Assembly: GCA_024234435.1 (NCBI GenBank)
Contig: JACKOF010000003.1
Location: 1 to 64,000 of the forward strand
Source of the DNA: Pseudomonadales bacterium
GTDB taxonomy: Bacteria; Pseudomonadota; Gammaproteobacteria; Pseudomonadales; Porticoccaceae
Direction: 5' to 3'
DNA: 64,000 bases
A model generated the notes under the pieces. The model was not told the origin of the DNA. It saw only the letters and a list, made by a program, of their open reading frames with translations, and ran no database searches. Position 1 is the stretch's first letter, and each line of letters opens with the position of its first letter. Positions 20,486 through 30,031 of the stretch are shown here, in pieces. The position numbers and the translations under genes were made by a program.

Positions 20486-21364
20486 TTACTTTCCAACCAC
20501 CCAGCGTGCAACATGATCTTGCTGACTAACCGGCACAGGAACAGGGCTCCCCTGATAACTTACCCGCGCATCCATCGCGTTGCCCAGCAAGACTTCAAAA
20601 GGCGCTTTGCCCTGCAGTTCGATAACACTGCCAGCCGGCTTCAGATCCGCCAGCAGAACATCGTGATGAGCATCCACAACCTCAACCCAGCTGTCTTTAC
20701 CCAGGGTCACAACGAGTGTCTGTATAACAGGCATAACCTCTTCAACAGGCAACATCGTAATGGCTATGGTGTCCGTCTCCGGCTCTTTCGCGGTTTGCTG
20801 GACTATCGTACCGTCAATCAGCTCCCCCTCCATCAATTCACTCTCGCTGATTAGCTCGGTCTGAGGAACCTCAATCAATCCGACTCCATCATTGCCCTCT
20901 TCAGCGCCAGGCTGGTACACCTGCCTGGCGTCACCCGGTTGAATAACCCACATCAACAATAGAGCCAGCACAATAGCCGTTATCAATATCAATCTGTGTC
21001 GATTTGCAATCCACCGGCGACCAGCTTCAACTAGTGAAATATCTTCTACCGGTACAGCTGCCGGGAGGCTATCCCCATGATTTTCGGCAAGTATTTCATA
21101 ACCGGCGACAACAGGCTCCGGCGCAATATCCAGTATTGAGCAATACCGCTTGATGTAGCCTCTCACATAGACCCGCGAGGGCAACTGTTCGTAATTATTT
21201 TCTTCCAGTGCAGTAACGCGACTGTTGGTCAGACCGAGCTGCATAGCAACATCTTCAATCTGCATCCCTCTGTCAATTCGGATGCGACGCAACATTTCTC
21301 CCGGTGTCTGTGACCCGGGCTTACTATTAGCCAGCTGTTGACCAGAGCTATTCTTTGTACCCAT
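20486..21364 (-). CDS. rodZ: RodZ-like cell-shape protein
   Basis: Bitopic membrane protein linking MreB to the cell envelope. A cytoplasmic helix-turn-helix domain (GEMLRRIRIDRGMQIEDVA, with LGLTNSRVTALEENNYEQLP) is followed by a single membrane segment LILITAIVLALLLMWVI near residue 140. A proline/acid-rich linker and a C-terminal DUF4115 domain complete it (SWVEVVDAHHDVLL, GKAPFEVLLGNA). The 292-residue gene overlaps the end of pilF by 17 bases, as is common in this operon. Confidence 0.92.
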   Translation of the reverse strand: MGTKNSSGQQLANSKPGSQTPGEMLRRIRIDRGMQIEDVAMQLGLTNSRVTALEENNYEQLPSRVYVRGYIKRYCSILDIAPEPVVAGYEILAENHGDSLPAAVPVEDISLVEAGRRWIANRHRLILITAIVLALLLMWVIQPGDARQVYQPGAEEGNDGVGLIEVPQTELISESELMEGELIDGTIVQQTAKEPETDTIAITMLPVEEVMPVIQTLVVTLGKDSWVEVVDAHHDVLLADLKPAGSVIELQGKAPFEVLLGNAMDARVSYQGSPVPVPVSQQDHVARWVVGK

Positions 21365-22139
21365 TTTTCAACCAGTTCTGATAGCGCAGGTTTTCTTCAG
21401 AATCAGGGAACAGGTTTTTCAGTGCCAACCCCTGACTATCCCGAGCGTCCTTGTTGCCAAACATGTGCTCCAGCTGTACTCCCAACCACAAGCCTCTCGG
21501 TGTAGGCCGATCACGATGACTGTTATAGTGGTTCAAATACTGTTTCGCTTTTGCATATTCTTTTTCCGAGAAGGATATTGAAGCCAACTCCAGCGAGGCT
21601 GGGGAAAACTGTTGATTTAGCGCCAGCGATTTTAGCAATGCTTCAATTGCCGCCCGATTATCACCGGTACGTGTTGCACACAGGCCAATTTTGTAAAACA
21701 ACTCAAAGCGGCGTACATAGCTAAGGTCTTCGGCGCCTTTTTTGAACTGCTCGCAGGCTTCTTCAGCCCGCCCTTGTCTTAAAAGAAACGAACCATAGTT
21801 ATTTCTGCCCCTGGTGAACCCGGGATCGTAGCCCAGTGCTTTTTTATAGTGTTTTTCAGCAATATCAAACTCCCGCTCACGCTGATAAAGCAGCGCATAA
21901 AGATCGTGAACCTCTGGAGAACGACTATCAATTTCCTCAGCACGGGCAAGGTGTTCCCGTGCTCGTTCATGGTTGCCAGAACGCATATAGTTAACGGCAA
22001 GCTGCAGACGGTTTTGCAACTGCTCATCCCTGCTGACGCTTACCTGATTAGTTTTTGCCGTACTGGTACAGCCGCCTACCATACTGACTAGCAGCAGCAT
22101 AGAGAAGAAACGAATCAAAGATCCTGTCATAAGCGCCAC
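21348..22139 (-). CDS. pilF: Type IV pilus assembly lipoprotein PilF/PilW
   Basis: Outer-membrane TPR lipoprotein that helps the PilQ secretin assemble. A lipoprotein signal ends in a VGGC lipobox (cysteine near residue 24). About six tetratricopeptide repeats follow, for example NYMRSGNHERAREHLARAEE and NNYGSFLLRQGRAEEACEQF. At 263 residues it is normal length. It lies 3 bases after rlmN and overlaps rodZ, so it is part of the same operon. No other pilus genes are in this window. Confidence 0.9.
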   Translation of the reverse strand: MALMTGSLIRFFSMLLLVSMVGGCTSTAKTNQVSVSRDEQLQNRLQLAVNYMRSGNHERAREHLARAEEIDSRSPEVHDLYALLYQREREFDIAEKHYKKALGYDPGFTRGRNNYGSFLLRQGRAEEACEQFKKGAEDLSYVRRFELFYKIGLCATRTGDNRAAIEALLKSLALNQQFSPASLELASISFSEKEYAKAKQYLNHYNSHRDRPTPRGLWLGVQLEHMFGNKDARDSQGLALKNLFPDSEENLRYQNWLKNGYKE

Positions 22140-22142
22140 TTT

Positions 22143-23318
22143 CTATGCTCCCTGTTGATGCACAAATTTAATTACCTGCTGCCCGTCACCACGAAGGCGG
22201 TAGCGCTCACTGCGCCGGGTTCTGTCATTAACCTGTCCGGCCAGTTGACCGCAAGCAGCCTGAATGTCGTCACCACGCGTGGTCCGGACGGTAACAGTAT
22301 GCCCGGCTTTTTGCAGAATTTCCCGAAACCGGTGCAGAGCATTATTCGAGACAGTCTTGTAATCAGAGTTTGCAATCGGATTAAAAGGAATCAAATTAAT
22401 CTTGCAGGGAATATCGCTGAGTAATTCAGCCAGCTCTTCGGCATGTTCACGGCGATCATTAACGTGATCAATCAACGTATATTCCACGGTCAGCTTGCGG
22501 CGATTGTCCGGCATTTTGTCCAAATAGTTCTTCGCCGATGCCAGCAACATCGCAATCGGGTAGCGCTTGTTAACAGGCACCAGTTCGTTGCGAATTGCAT
22601 CATTCGGCGCATGCAGGGAAATAGCCAGGGACACATCAATGATATCACCCAGCCTATCCAGTGCAGGCACAACACCTGATGTGCTCAATGTCACTCTGCG
22701 TTTTGACAGCCCATATGCCGAATCGTGCAGCATCAGGCTCATGGCATCGACCACATTATCGAAATTCAGCAGCGGTTCCCCCATCCCCATCATCACCACA
22801 TTACTGATCACACGATCAGCCTTGGGAGCCAGTGAATCAAACGATTTCGCAGCAATCCAGACCTGACCAATGATTTCAGCCGCAGTAAGGTCACGGCTAA
22901 AGCCCTGTTTACCCGTTGCACAAAAGCTGCAATCCAGAGAGCAGCCCACCTGGGAAGACACGCAGAGCGTGCCCCGCTCTTTTTCCGGAATAAACACGGT
23001 TTCAATCACATCGCCACCGGAAACACGAATTAGCCATTTACGGGTGCCATCCGCAGAATCATGCCGACTGACAATTTCCGGAGCACTGATTTCGGCAACG
23101 TCTGTGAGCTTTTCCCGAAGAGACTTGGAAAGATTGGTCATCTGACTGAAATCTTCAGCGCCCAGCTGGTGTATCCACTTGAGCACCTGGGTTGCACGGA
23201 ACGGTTTCTCCCCTATTCCGGCAAAAAATTCCACCAGCTTTTCAGCAGAAAGCCCCAGAAGATTAACTTTATCCTTCTGGGGCTCTGCCAACTGTTGCGA
23301 CTCGACAAATTCGGTCAT
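22143..23318 (-). CDS. rlmN: Dual-specificity 23S rRNA/tRNA m2A methyltransferase
   Basis: Radical SAM enzyme that methylates A2503 of 23S rRNA and A37 of some tRNAs. The radical SAM motif CSLDCSFC is followed by ATGKQGFSRDLT. The GMGEPLLNF and SLHAPNDAIR motifs and the C-terminal TVRTTRGDDIQAACGQL, which holds the second catalytic cysteine, are present. At 391 residues it fits the family. It begins 48 bases after ndk ends. Confidence 0.97.
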   Translation of the reverse strand: MTEFVESQQLAEPQKDKVNLLGLSAEKLVEFFAGIGEKPFRATQVLKWIHQLGAEDFSQMTNLSKSLREKLTDVAEISAPEIVSRHDSADGTRKWLIRVSGGDVIETVFIPEKERGTLCVSSQVGCSLDCSFCATGKQGFSRDLTAAEIIGQVWIAAKSFDSLAPKADRVISNVVMMGMGEPLLNFDNVVDAMSLMLHDSAYGLSKRRVTLSTSGVVPALDRLGDIIDVSLAISLHAPNDAIRNELVPVNKRYPIAMLLASAKNYLDKMPDNRRKLTVEYTLIDHVNDRREHAEELAELLSDIPCKINLIPFNPIANSDYKTVSNNALHRFREILQKAGHTVTVRTTRGDDIQAACGQLAGQVNDRTRRSERYRLRGDGQQVIKFVHQQGA

Positions 23319-23366
23319 AGGCTTCCAGTCATAAAACAGGCACTGTTATCAGTGTCCACCACCGTC

Positions 23367-23789
23367 TCAGGCGCAGACGCCATCTGCACCAAAAAAGTAA
23401 TCTACTTCGCGGGCAGCGGATGCAGTTGAGTCGGAGCCATGGACAGCGTTGGCATCAATTGACTCTGCAAAATCAGCACGAATAGTGCCTGCTTCGGCTT
23501 CCTGCGGATTTGTAGCGCCCATCAGTTCGCGGTTTTTTAACACTGCGCCTTCACCTTCCAGCACCTGAATCATAACCGGACCAGAAGTCATGAATTCGAT
23601 CAGGGCCGGATAAAATGGCCGCTCTTTGTGTTCAGCATAAAACCCGCCTGCCTGTTCCGTCGTCAACTGCTGCATTTTTGCTTTAACAATTTTCAGTCCA
23701 GCACTTTCAAAGCGGCTGTAAATCTGGCCAATTACATTTTTTGCAACAGCATCGGGCTTAATAATGGAAAGCGTTCTTTCAATAGCCAT
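23367..23789 (-). CDS. ndk: Nucleoside diphosphate kinase
   Basis: Transfers gamma-phosphates between nucleoside di- and triphosphates through a phosphohistidine. The active-site histidine is at residue 117 in NAVHGSDS, and the start MAIERTLSIIKPDAV is diagnostic. At 140 residues it is the usual length. It starts the rlmN-pilF-rodZ run. A gap of about 145 bases separates it from the upstream GGDEF-EAL gene. Confidence 0.98.
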   Translation of the reverse strand: MAIERTLSIIKPDAVAKNVIGQIYSRFESAGLKIVKAKMQQLTTEQAGGFYAEHKERPFYPALIEFMTSGPVMIQVLEGEGAVLKNRELMGATNPQEAEAGTIRADFAESIDANAVHGSDSTASAAREVDYFFGADGVCA

Positions 23790-23934
23790 TAAGGGGTCTC
23801 CATAAAGTTCGGCGGGTCATTCATAGCAAGATCGCACAAAGGATCAGGCTTACACATCAAAGCGCCGGGATTTTACTTCTAAAGACAAAGAGTTACAAGG
23901 AACTCTCAAAGAGATTATGAATGATTCAAAGGCT

Positions 23935-26055
23935 TCAGGCTGCAAGCATTCGCCTGAACCGGTCAACAGGAACAGGCATGCTGAAATGTGCGCCTTGATA
24001 GGCGTCACAACCTACCCTGCGCAATACATCCAGCGCCTCTTTGTTTTCAACACCTTCCGCTGTCACGCTCAGACCATATTGACGTGACACCGCCATAATA
24101 GCCTCCACCATACCGCGACTTTCCTGATCCCTGTAGATATTGCGAATGAATTCTCGATCTATTTTTAATTGGTCAAAGGGCAGGCGCTTCAGATAGATCA
24201 TTGACGAATAGCCAATACCAAAATCATCTATTGAAAAGGTCGACCCCAGTTTTTTAATAAGCTCCATTTTATGGATAGCTTCATCCACATCGTCAATCAC
24301 CAGATTCTCGGTGATCTCAAAATTCAGATATCGCGGATCAATGTTGTAGCTTTTCAGGCTGTGATCAACAACCTCCAACAGCTGAGGATCGCGGAACTGG
24401 CGGGGGCTGATATTAATTCCCAGACGCATATGGTCTTTCCAGATGCCATCATCAATAAAACTGCGAATATATTCACATGCTGTGCGAATCACCCAGTGCC
24501 CAACGTCAATAATCAATCCGGATGACTCGAGAACGGGGATAAACTCTGCGGGCATGTTGGTAATCTTGTCAGAATTAATCCAGCGAAGCAGCGCTTCCCC
24601 GCCTCGCAACTCACCGGTTTCGATACAGATCTGCGGCTGGATATAAAGCGCGAATTCCTGATTATCAATGGCCTTGCGAAGACGGGTATTCATACCAATC
24701 TGACGCTGCGCTTTTTCCGTGATACAGGGATCAAAAAACGCAATACTGTTTCGCCCCTTGCGCTTGGCCTCGTACATGGCAGTATCGGCAAATTGCAGCA
24801 CTCGCTCCGCACTCAACTTGCTATCACTGATCAGAGCTATACCGATGCTTGCTGTCAGAATGACCTCGTGCCCGTCAAGAAAAACCGGCGCCGCAACAAC
24901 TTCCCTTACTCGCTCTGCTATGTCCTGAGCATCCCAGGCTGCCTGGGATATACTGTCCGAAATATCAGGAATAAACAGGACAAACTCATCACCACTCATA
25001 CGAGCGAGAATGTTCCTCCCGGTGACCAGAGCAGATATTGCCCGCCCAACCTTTTTAATTACCTGATCTCCAACACTGTGTCCCCAGGAATCATTAATAT
25101 CCTTGAAGTTATCCAGATCAACCATTAAAGCGGCGCCACAGATTTCTCCACTTGATCCGGCACTGAGATAGTCACCAATTGTTTCAAGCAGTTTCTGACG
25201 ACTGGGCAGCTCAGTCAGGCTGTCAAAGTGATAATCTCGCGCGGGGGATGTCTCCACATTCGGGCTGTTCTGACGCTCAGAAGAAGACTGAGCAGAAACC
25301 TCTTCCGTTAAAATCGGCGGATTGAGTTCCGCCTCCATCCGGTCATGCGATGTGACAATCTCCAGGGTTTCAGAGGGAGACGCCAGCTCCGACAGAGCCA
25401 TATCCGCCATCGTTTCATCAGTAAAGGAGCCGGGAGCAAAAATTTCGTCCGCAGTAGCGAGGCCATTCTGTGCTGTCCCAAACTCCGCGTCTAGCTCAGG
25501 ATATTCTGACTTTTTTTTTGTATCTTCAGGGACGTTGATAAAGGATGGAATATCATCCGTAAGCGTTTTGCCCGCAGTTGCTGGCGAATCCGGAGAGGGC
25601 GTAACGGACAACGGCTCATCTGGAGCCAAATTAACCGTCATCCCAGACGAAGCACCTCTGACCGGAGGCTGCAACTGATTCGACTCGGAGGCTGACATCT
25701 CAAGCGGCTGACCCTGCGGTTGGAGGGTTACTATCATTTCCTTGGCATCAGCGCTGGCGTAAATGACCGTCAAATCGATCGAAGTTCTATCACCGCGATC
25801 GACAGGACACTGCCAATTCAGCTCAGTTTTACCATCGCGAACAGCTTTTTTTAGCTGTAGTTTAAGATCGACAAGCGCAGTTGATTCATTGCCTGTGATT
25901 TCATCAAGAGATGCGCCAACCAGTTGATTTTGCTGGCAATCAAGGATGCTGAGGGCGCGAGGGTTGGAGTCAATGCAGACCCCGTATGCAAAGAACAGGG
26001 TGCCGTAGGGTGCTTTATCGACCAGCAGTTTGTAAAGCTCTTCTTTAGAGCTCAT
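23935..26055 (-). CDS. PAS-GGDEF-EAL cyclic-di-GMP protein
   Basis: A 706-residue, apparently soluble signalling protein. Residues about 5-115 look like a PAS sensor. A low-complexity acidic Ser/Pro linker runs to about 275. A GGDEF domain follows with the active-site loop varied to MSGDEF, and then a full EAL domain. The EAL domain keeps EALLRW, NISPRQF, ITENLVID, DDFGIGYSS, KIDREF and AEGVEN, so phosphodiesterase activity is expected; SGDEF variants can still be diguanylate cyclases. It interrupts the iscX-ndk junction that is usually direct in related bacteria. Confidence 0.92.
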   Translation of the reverse strand: MSSKEELYKLLVDKAPYGTLFFAYGVCIDSNPRALSILDCQQNQLVGASLDEITGNESTALVDLKLQLKKAVRDGKTELNWQCPVDRGDRTSIDLTVIYASADAKEMIVTLQPQGQPLEMSASESNQLQPPVRGASSGMTVNLAPDEPLSVTPSPDSPATAGKTLTDDIPSFINVPEDTKKKSEYPELDAEFGTAQNGLATADEIFAPGSFTDETMADMALSELASPSETLEIVTSHDRMEAELNPPILTEEVSAQSSSERQNSPNVETSPARDYHFDSLTELPSRQKLLETIGDYLSAGSSGEICGAALMVDLDNFKDINDSWGHSVGDQVIKKVGRAISALVTGRNILARMSGDEFVLFIPDISDSISQAAWDAQDIAERVREVVAAPVFLDGHEVILTASIGIALISDSKLSAERVLQFADTAMYEAKRKGRNSIAFFDPCITEKAQRQIGMNTRLRKAIDNQEFALYIQPQICIETGELRGGEALLRWINSDKITNMPAEFIPVLESSGLIIDVGHWVIRTACEYIRSFIDDGIWKDHMRLGINISPRQFRDPQLLEVVDHSLKSYNIDPRYLNFEITENLVIDDVDEAIHKMELIKKLGSTFSIDDFGIGYSSMIYLKRLPFDQLKIDREFIRNIYRDQESRGMVEAIMAVSRQYGLSVTAEGVENKEALDVLRRVGCDAYQGAHFSMPVPVDRFRRMLAA

Positions 26056-26098
26056 TGCTACCCCTTATTGTGTTTATTCCCCTGTCCCTGCCGACATT

Positions 26099-26299
26099 CT
26101 AATCGACTTCTTCAATCCATGCCATCTGTATTGCTTCAAGAATTTTCTCGCCACAACGGTTGGGATCATCATTAAAATCATCCAGTTGCAGCACCCAGTT
26201 ACGGAGATCAACAAAGTTCACCTGACGCGGATCCACGTCATCATACTTTTCAGATAATTCTATGGCAATATCCAGCACATCTGTCCACTTCAACTCCAT
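26099..26299 (-). CDS. iscX: Iron-sulfur assembly accessory protein IscX
   Basis: Small acidic protein (66 residues) that binds IscS and iron and tunes cluster assembly. The start KWTDVLDIAIELSEKYDDVD, the conserved DPRQVNF and the ending AIQMAWIEE match the family. It closes the isc operon, 41 bases after fdx. Confidence 0.94.
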   Translation of the reverse strand: MELKWTDVLDIAIELSEKYDDVDPRQVNFVDLRNWVLQLDDFNDDPNRCGEKILEAIQMAWIEEVD

Positions 26300-26340
26300 A
26301 GATCAACTCCTCCCATGAGGCTAATATTCACCCGGCAATT

Positions 26341-26679
26341 CTAATGCTTTTCGGAAACCATGTTTATTGTGTACTTGGGAATTTCGACCACCAGATCTTC
26401 GCCAGCAACCAGCGCCTGACAGCTCAGACGCGACTCCGGATCAACACCCCAGGCCTTATCGAGAAAATCTTCCTCCAGCTCATCCGCTTCTTCCAGGGAG
26501 TCAAACCCCTCTCTTACGTAAACATGGCAGGTTGTACAGGCACAGGACTTCTCACAGGCATGCTCTATGTCAATATCGCTGCGCAGTGCAACATCGCAAA
26601 TGCTTTCTCCTGTTTCCGCCTCGACTACAGCACCTTCAGGGCAGATAGTTTCATGCGGTAAAAAAATGATCCTGGGCAT
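26341..26679 (-). CDS. fdx: ISC-type [2Fe-2S] ferredoxin
   Basis: Electron carrier for iron-sulfur cluster assembly. Cysteines at residues 42, 48, 51 and 87 (in CEKSCACTTC and RLSCQAL) coincide with the cluster ligands of the E. coli protein; C46 is the extra conserved cysteine. It is 112 residues. Its ATG overlaps the hscA stop by one base (TAATG), which indicates coupling. Confidence 0.97.
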   Translation of the reverse strand: MPRIIFLPHETICPEGAVVEAETGESICDVALRSDIDIEHACEKSCACTTCHVYVREGFDSLEEADELEEDFLDKAWGVDPESRLSCQALVAGEDLVVEIPKYTINMVSEKH

Positions 26680-28568
26680 TACATGTCTCTCTCAATTTCA
26701 TCGAGGCTATGACCTGCCAACGCTTTTTTGATACTGGCATTCATTCGGCGTGCTGCAAATTCTTCACTGGTTTTAGCAACCACATCAATTTGTCGGGCGA
26801 TTTTGCGGTGCTCCATTGTATTTTCGCGAATGGCTTTGAGATCATCCAGCGCCACTTCCAGGCAATGGTACTCTTTCTCGTCGAGAAGGGCGCGGCCATC
26901 TTTCATCATTGCTGCCGAAAGGTCTTCAATGATTCTATCAGCTTCTACTTGCTGCTCACGCAATGCCCTCGCCTGCATATCTTCTTTGGCGTGTTCATAT
27001 GAAGCCTTTAGCATGTCTGTGACCTGCTCATCGCTCAACCCGTAAGACGGTTTGACTTCGACATGCGCCTCTACATTGCTGTTAAGCTCTTTTGCAGAAA
27101 CATTCAGCAATCCGTCTGCATCGACCCGGAAAGTCACGCGCACTTTAGCCGCTCCCGCCACCATCGGCGGAATACCACGCAATTCGAAGCGGGCTAACGA
27201 ACGGCAATCCGAGACCAACTCTCTCTCTCCCTGCAACACATGAATAACCATCGCCGTCTGACCATCCTTGAAAGTAGTGAACTCCTGCGCCTTGGCTACA
27301 GGAATCGTGGTATTGCGATGAATAAGTTTCTCGGTAAGACCACCCATGGTCTCCAGCCCCAGAGACAGCGGAATCACATCCAGCAGCAGCATTTCACTGT
27401 CCGGCTTATTGCCAACCAGCACGTCTGCCTGCAGTGCAGCGCCGAGCGCCACCACACGGTCTGGATCGATATTGAGCAAAGGTGGTTTCCCAAACAGCTC
27501 CGCGACCTTCTCGGCCACACGAACGGAACGGGTGGAACCTCCTACCATGACAACATTATCCACCGCTTCCGTATCTACTCCCGCATCCCTCAGAGCCCTT
27601 TTGCAGGCACGCAGTGTTTTGTTAATCAGCGGATCAATCAGCTCGGCCAATTTGCTTCGGGTTAAACTGCCACTCCAACCATCAAATTCAACCACCACCG
27701 CTTCACGATCCGTAAGTGCATGTTTGGCTTCCGTCGCCACATTCAGTAACCGGCGCTGCTGCCGAGGTGATAAATCTGTATTCAGCCCGGCTTCAGCTCG
27801 GATCCATTCAGCAATGGCTCGATCAAAATCATCTCCGCCGAGTGCAGAGTCACCCCCGGTGGCCAGCACCTGAAACACGCCTCGGGAAAGACGCAATATG
27901 GAAATATCAAAAGTGCCTCCACCCAGGTCATAAACCGCAATAACGCTTTCGTCGCCAGCTTCTCGACTGTGCTTCCGGTCCAGACCATAGGCAATTGCCG
28001 CAGCAGTTGGCTCATTGAGCAAGCGCAACACTTTGATCCCCGCAAGGGTGGCTGCATCCTTTGTCGCCTGCCGCTGAGACTCATCAAAATAGGCGGGCAC
28101 AGTAATAACCGCACCGTCCAGAGGTCCGGCAAGTGCCTTTTCACCACGGGCAACCAACACCTTGAGAATCTCGGCAGAGGCCTGGACCGGACTGATATTG
28201 CCCGCCACAGTCCTGAAACTGGGCATACCGCCATCATCGGCATCTAACTCATAAGGCAGCTCAGAACCCAACAGTTTCACATCGTTAATGCCTCGCCCAA
28301 GCAAGCGTTTTACCGATATCAGGGTATTGAGCGGGTCTTCAGCCGCAATTGCGCGCGCCTCATAGCCAACATTGAATCGCTCATCGCTTTTCACGTGCAC
28401 AACAGACGGCAACAGGTGTCTGTTTTCCTCGTCAGGCAAGGTTTCCGGTGTACCGCTCCTCACAGAGGCGACCAGCGAGTTGGTTGTTCCCAGATCGATA
28501 CCGACTGCCCGGCGACGCTGGTGGGGCTCCGGTGATTGCCCCGGCTCTGATATTTGTAATAAAACCAC
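26679..28568 (-). CDS. hscA: Hsp70-type chaperone HscA
   Basis: Specialised Hsp70 that helps transfer clusters from IscU, working with HscB. I place the start at a GTG (28568) because the product then begins MVLLQISEPG, which matches the HscA N-terminus. The frame remains open to a TTG at 28601 inside the end of hscB, which is less likely. The ATPase domain has GIDLGTTNSLVAS, VPAYFDESQRQATKDA and YDLGGGTFD, and the substrate domain follows. About 629 residues. Confidence 0.95.
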   Translation of the reverse strand: MVLLQISEPGQSPEPHQRRRAVGIDLGTTNSLVASVRSGTPETLPDEENRHLLPSVVHVKSDERFNVGYEARAIAAEDPLNTLISVKRLLGRGINDVKLLGSELPYELDADDGGMPSFRTVAGNISPVQASAEILKVLVARGEKALAGPLDGAVITVPAYFDESQRQATKDAATLAGIKVLRLLNEPTAAAIAYGLDRKHSREAGDESVIAVYDLGGGTFDISILRLSRGVFQVLATGGDSALGGDDFDRAIAEWIRAEAGLNTDLSPRQQRRLLNVATEAKHALTDREAVVVEFDGWSGSLTRSKLAELIDPLINKTLRACKRALRDAGVDTEAVDNVVMVGGSTRSVRVAEKVAELFGKPPLLNIDPDRVVALGAALQADVLVGNKPDSEMLLLDVIPLSLGLETMGGLTEKLIHRNTTIPVAKAQEFTTFKDGQTAMVIHVLQGERELVSDCRSLARFELRGIPPMVAGAAKVRVTFRVDADGLLNVSAKELNSNVEAHVEVKPSYGLSDEQVTDMLKASYEHAKEDMQARALREQQVEADRIIEDLSAAMMKDGRALLDEKEYHCLEVALDDLKAIRENTMEHRKIARQIDVVAKTSEEFAARRMNASIKKALAGHSLDEIERDM

Positions 28569-28594
28569 GTTAAATACTCTGTTTTGGAATCCGG

Positions 28595-29131
28595 CTAACA
28601 ATCATCCAGATCATGTTCCCGCTGTTCAATCTCCGCAAGCAACTTACTGTAAAACTGAAGCCGGGCTACAGTTTCTCTGGCCGATTCATAATCGGCCTGC
28701 TGGTAACTGTCAGCAAACACCACTTGCAACCTGTCAAAATGATCATTTACTTGCTGATCTATAACACTGAGCGCCTGAAAGGGGTCTTCAGCCTGCTCAA
28801 CTTCTGACAGCGCTTCACGCAGCTCCATTTGCTGCATCAGAAAATCCATATCAGAAGTTACTGTGGTGTTTCCCGAACTATCTATACCCTTCAATTCAAG
28901 CAGGTATTGTGCTCTCGCCAGAGGAGATTTCAGTACCGAGTAAGCCTGATTGAGATCAGCGGTGTATTGCACGGCAAGACGCTGCTCAGCCCCGGAGCTA
29001 CCAGCAAAATGGTCAGGATGAAGTTGCTGCTGCAGCTTCAGATAGCGTTCATTCAACAGCCGCAGGTCCACTTCATAGGAAACCGGCAACTCAAACATTT
29101 CATAAAAATTCTGCGGACTAACCACCATCAA
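28595..29131 (-). CDS. hscB: J-domain co-chaperone HscB
   Basis: Co-chaperone that brings IscU to HscA and stimulates its ATPase. The J-domain HPD tripeptide is at residues 38-40 (QQQLHPDHFA). A C-terminal three-helix domain with the LLELKGID region binds IscU. At 178 residues it is typical. It lies between iscA (43 bases) and hscA. Confidence 0.95.
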   Translation of the reverse strand: MMVVSPQNFYEMFELPVSYEVDLRLLNERYLKLQQQLHPDHFAGSSGAEQRLAVQYTADLNQAYSVLKSPLARAQYLLELKGIDSSGNTTVTSDMDFLMQQMELREALSEVEQAEDPFQALSVIDQQVNDHFDRLQVVFADSYQQADYESARETVARLQFYSKLLAEIEQREHDLDDC

Positions 29132-29174
29132 CTACCGGTTTTTCTGCGCGACCACTCAATACTGCAGACCCGGC

Positions 29175-29498
29175 TCAAACATGAAAGCTTTCACCACAAC
29201 CACACTCTTCTTTCATATTTGGATTGTTGAACTGAAAACCTTCATTCAGGCCCTCTTTAACAAAATCCAGCTCTGTGCCATCGAGGTAAGCAAGGCTTTT
29301 CGGGTCGACAAACAATTTTGTTTCGCCGCACTCGAAAACAGTATCTTCCGGCTCTTTCGAATCCACGAACTCCAGCACATAAGAAAGCCCCGAACAGCCA
29401 GTGGTTTTTATGCCCAGGCGTATGCCAACGCCTGAACCACGGTTAACGAGATGCCTTACAACATGTTCTTGTGCTGCCGGGGTCATGGTAATGGCCAT
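29175..29498 (-). CDS. iscA: A-type iron-sulfur carrier IscA
   Basis: Carrier that delivers clusters to target enzymes. The three conserved cysteines are at residue 35 (TTGCSGLSY) and at 99 and 101 (ECGCGESF) of a 107-residue product. It follows iscU after 83 bases in the standard order. Confidence 0.96.
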   Translation of the reverse strand: MAITMTPAAQEHVVRHLVNRGSGVGIRLGIKTTGCSGLSYVLEFVDSKEPEDTVFECGETKLFVDPKSLAYLDGTELDFVKEGLNEGFQFNNPNMKEECGCGESFHV

Positions 29499-29581
29499 AA
29501 CTGTCTCCTGCTGTACCTGATTACTCCATACAGCGCGTTAAAACGCTGCTACTACCTGTTTTCTGTTTCGTTGCTTTTTTG

Positions 29582-29965
29582 CTATTGACCGCGCTTCTGA
29601 CGGATATCCTTGACAGCCGCCTTGATCGCATCTTCAGCTAGCACCGAGCAATGAATCTTCACCGGCGGCAAAGCCAACTCCTCAGCTAACTCGGTATTTT
29701 TGATTTTTGCCGCTTCATCGAGGGTTTTACCCTTTACCCACTCCGTCAGCAGTGAGCTGGATGCAATCGCTGAACCGCAGCCGTAAGTCTTGAATTTGGC
29801 ATCTTCGATAACACCATCTTCGTTTACCTGAATTTGCAGGCGCATAACATCACCACAGGCGGGAGCACCAACCATGCCCGTACCGACGCTATCGGATTTA
29901 TCATCCAACTTGCCTACGTTACGTGGATTCTCATAGTGATCCAGAACTTTTTCGCTATATGCCAT
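29582..29965 (-). CDS. iscU: Iron-sulfur cluster scaffold IscU
   Basis: Scaffold on which clusters are built. Ligand cysteines are at residues 37, 63 and 106, with aspartate 39 beside the first (APACGDVM). The HscA-recognition motif LPPVK is at residues 99-103. At 127 residues it is full length. Confidence 0.97.
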   Translation of the reverse strand: MAYSEKVLDHYENPRNVGKLDDKSDSVGTGMVGAPACGDVMRLQIQVNEDGVIEDAKFKTYGCGSAIASSSLLTEWVKGKTLDEAAKIKNTELAEELALPPVKIHCSVLAEDAIKAAVKDIRQKRGQ

Positions 29966-30031
29966 TTTCGCTTCTCCTCAGCCACTCTCTCATCGAAAGC
30001 CGACTATAATGTCTCTCAACCAACTCACTGT

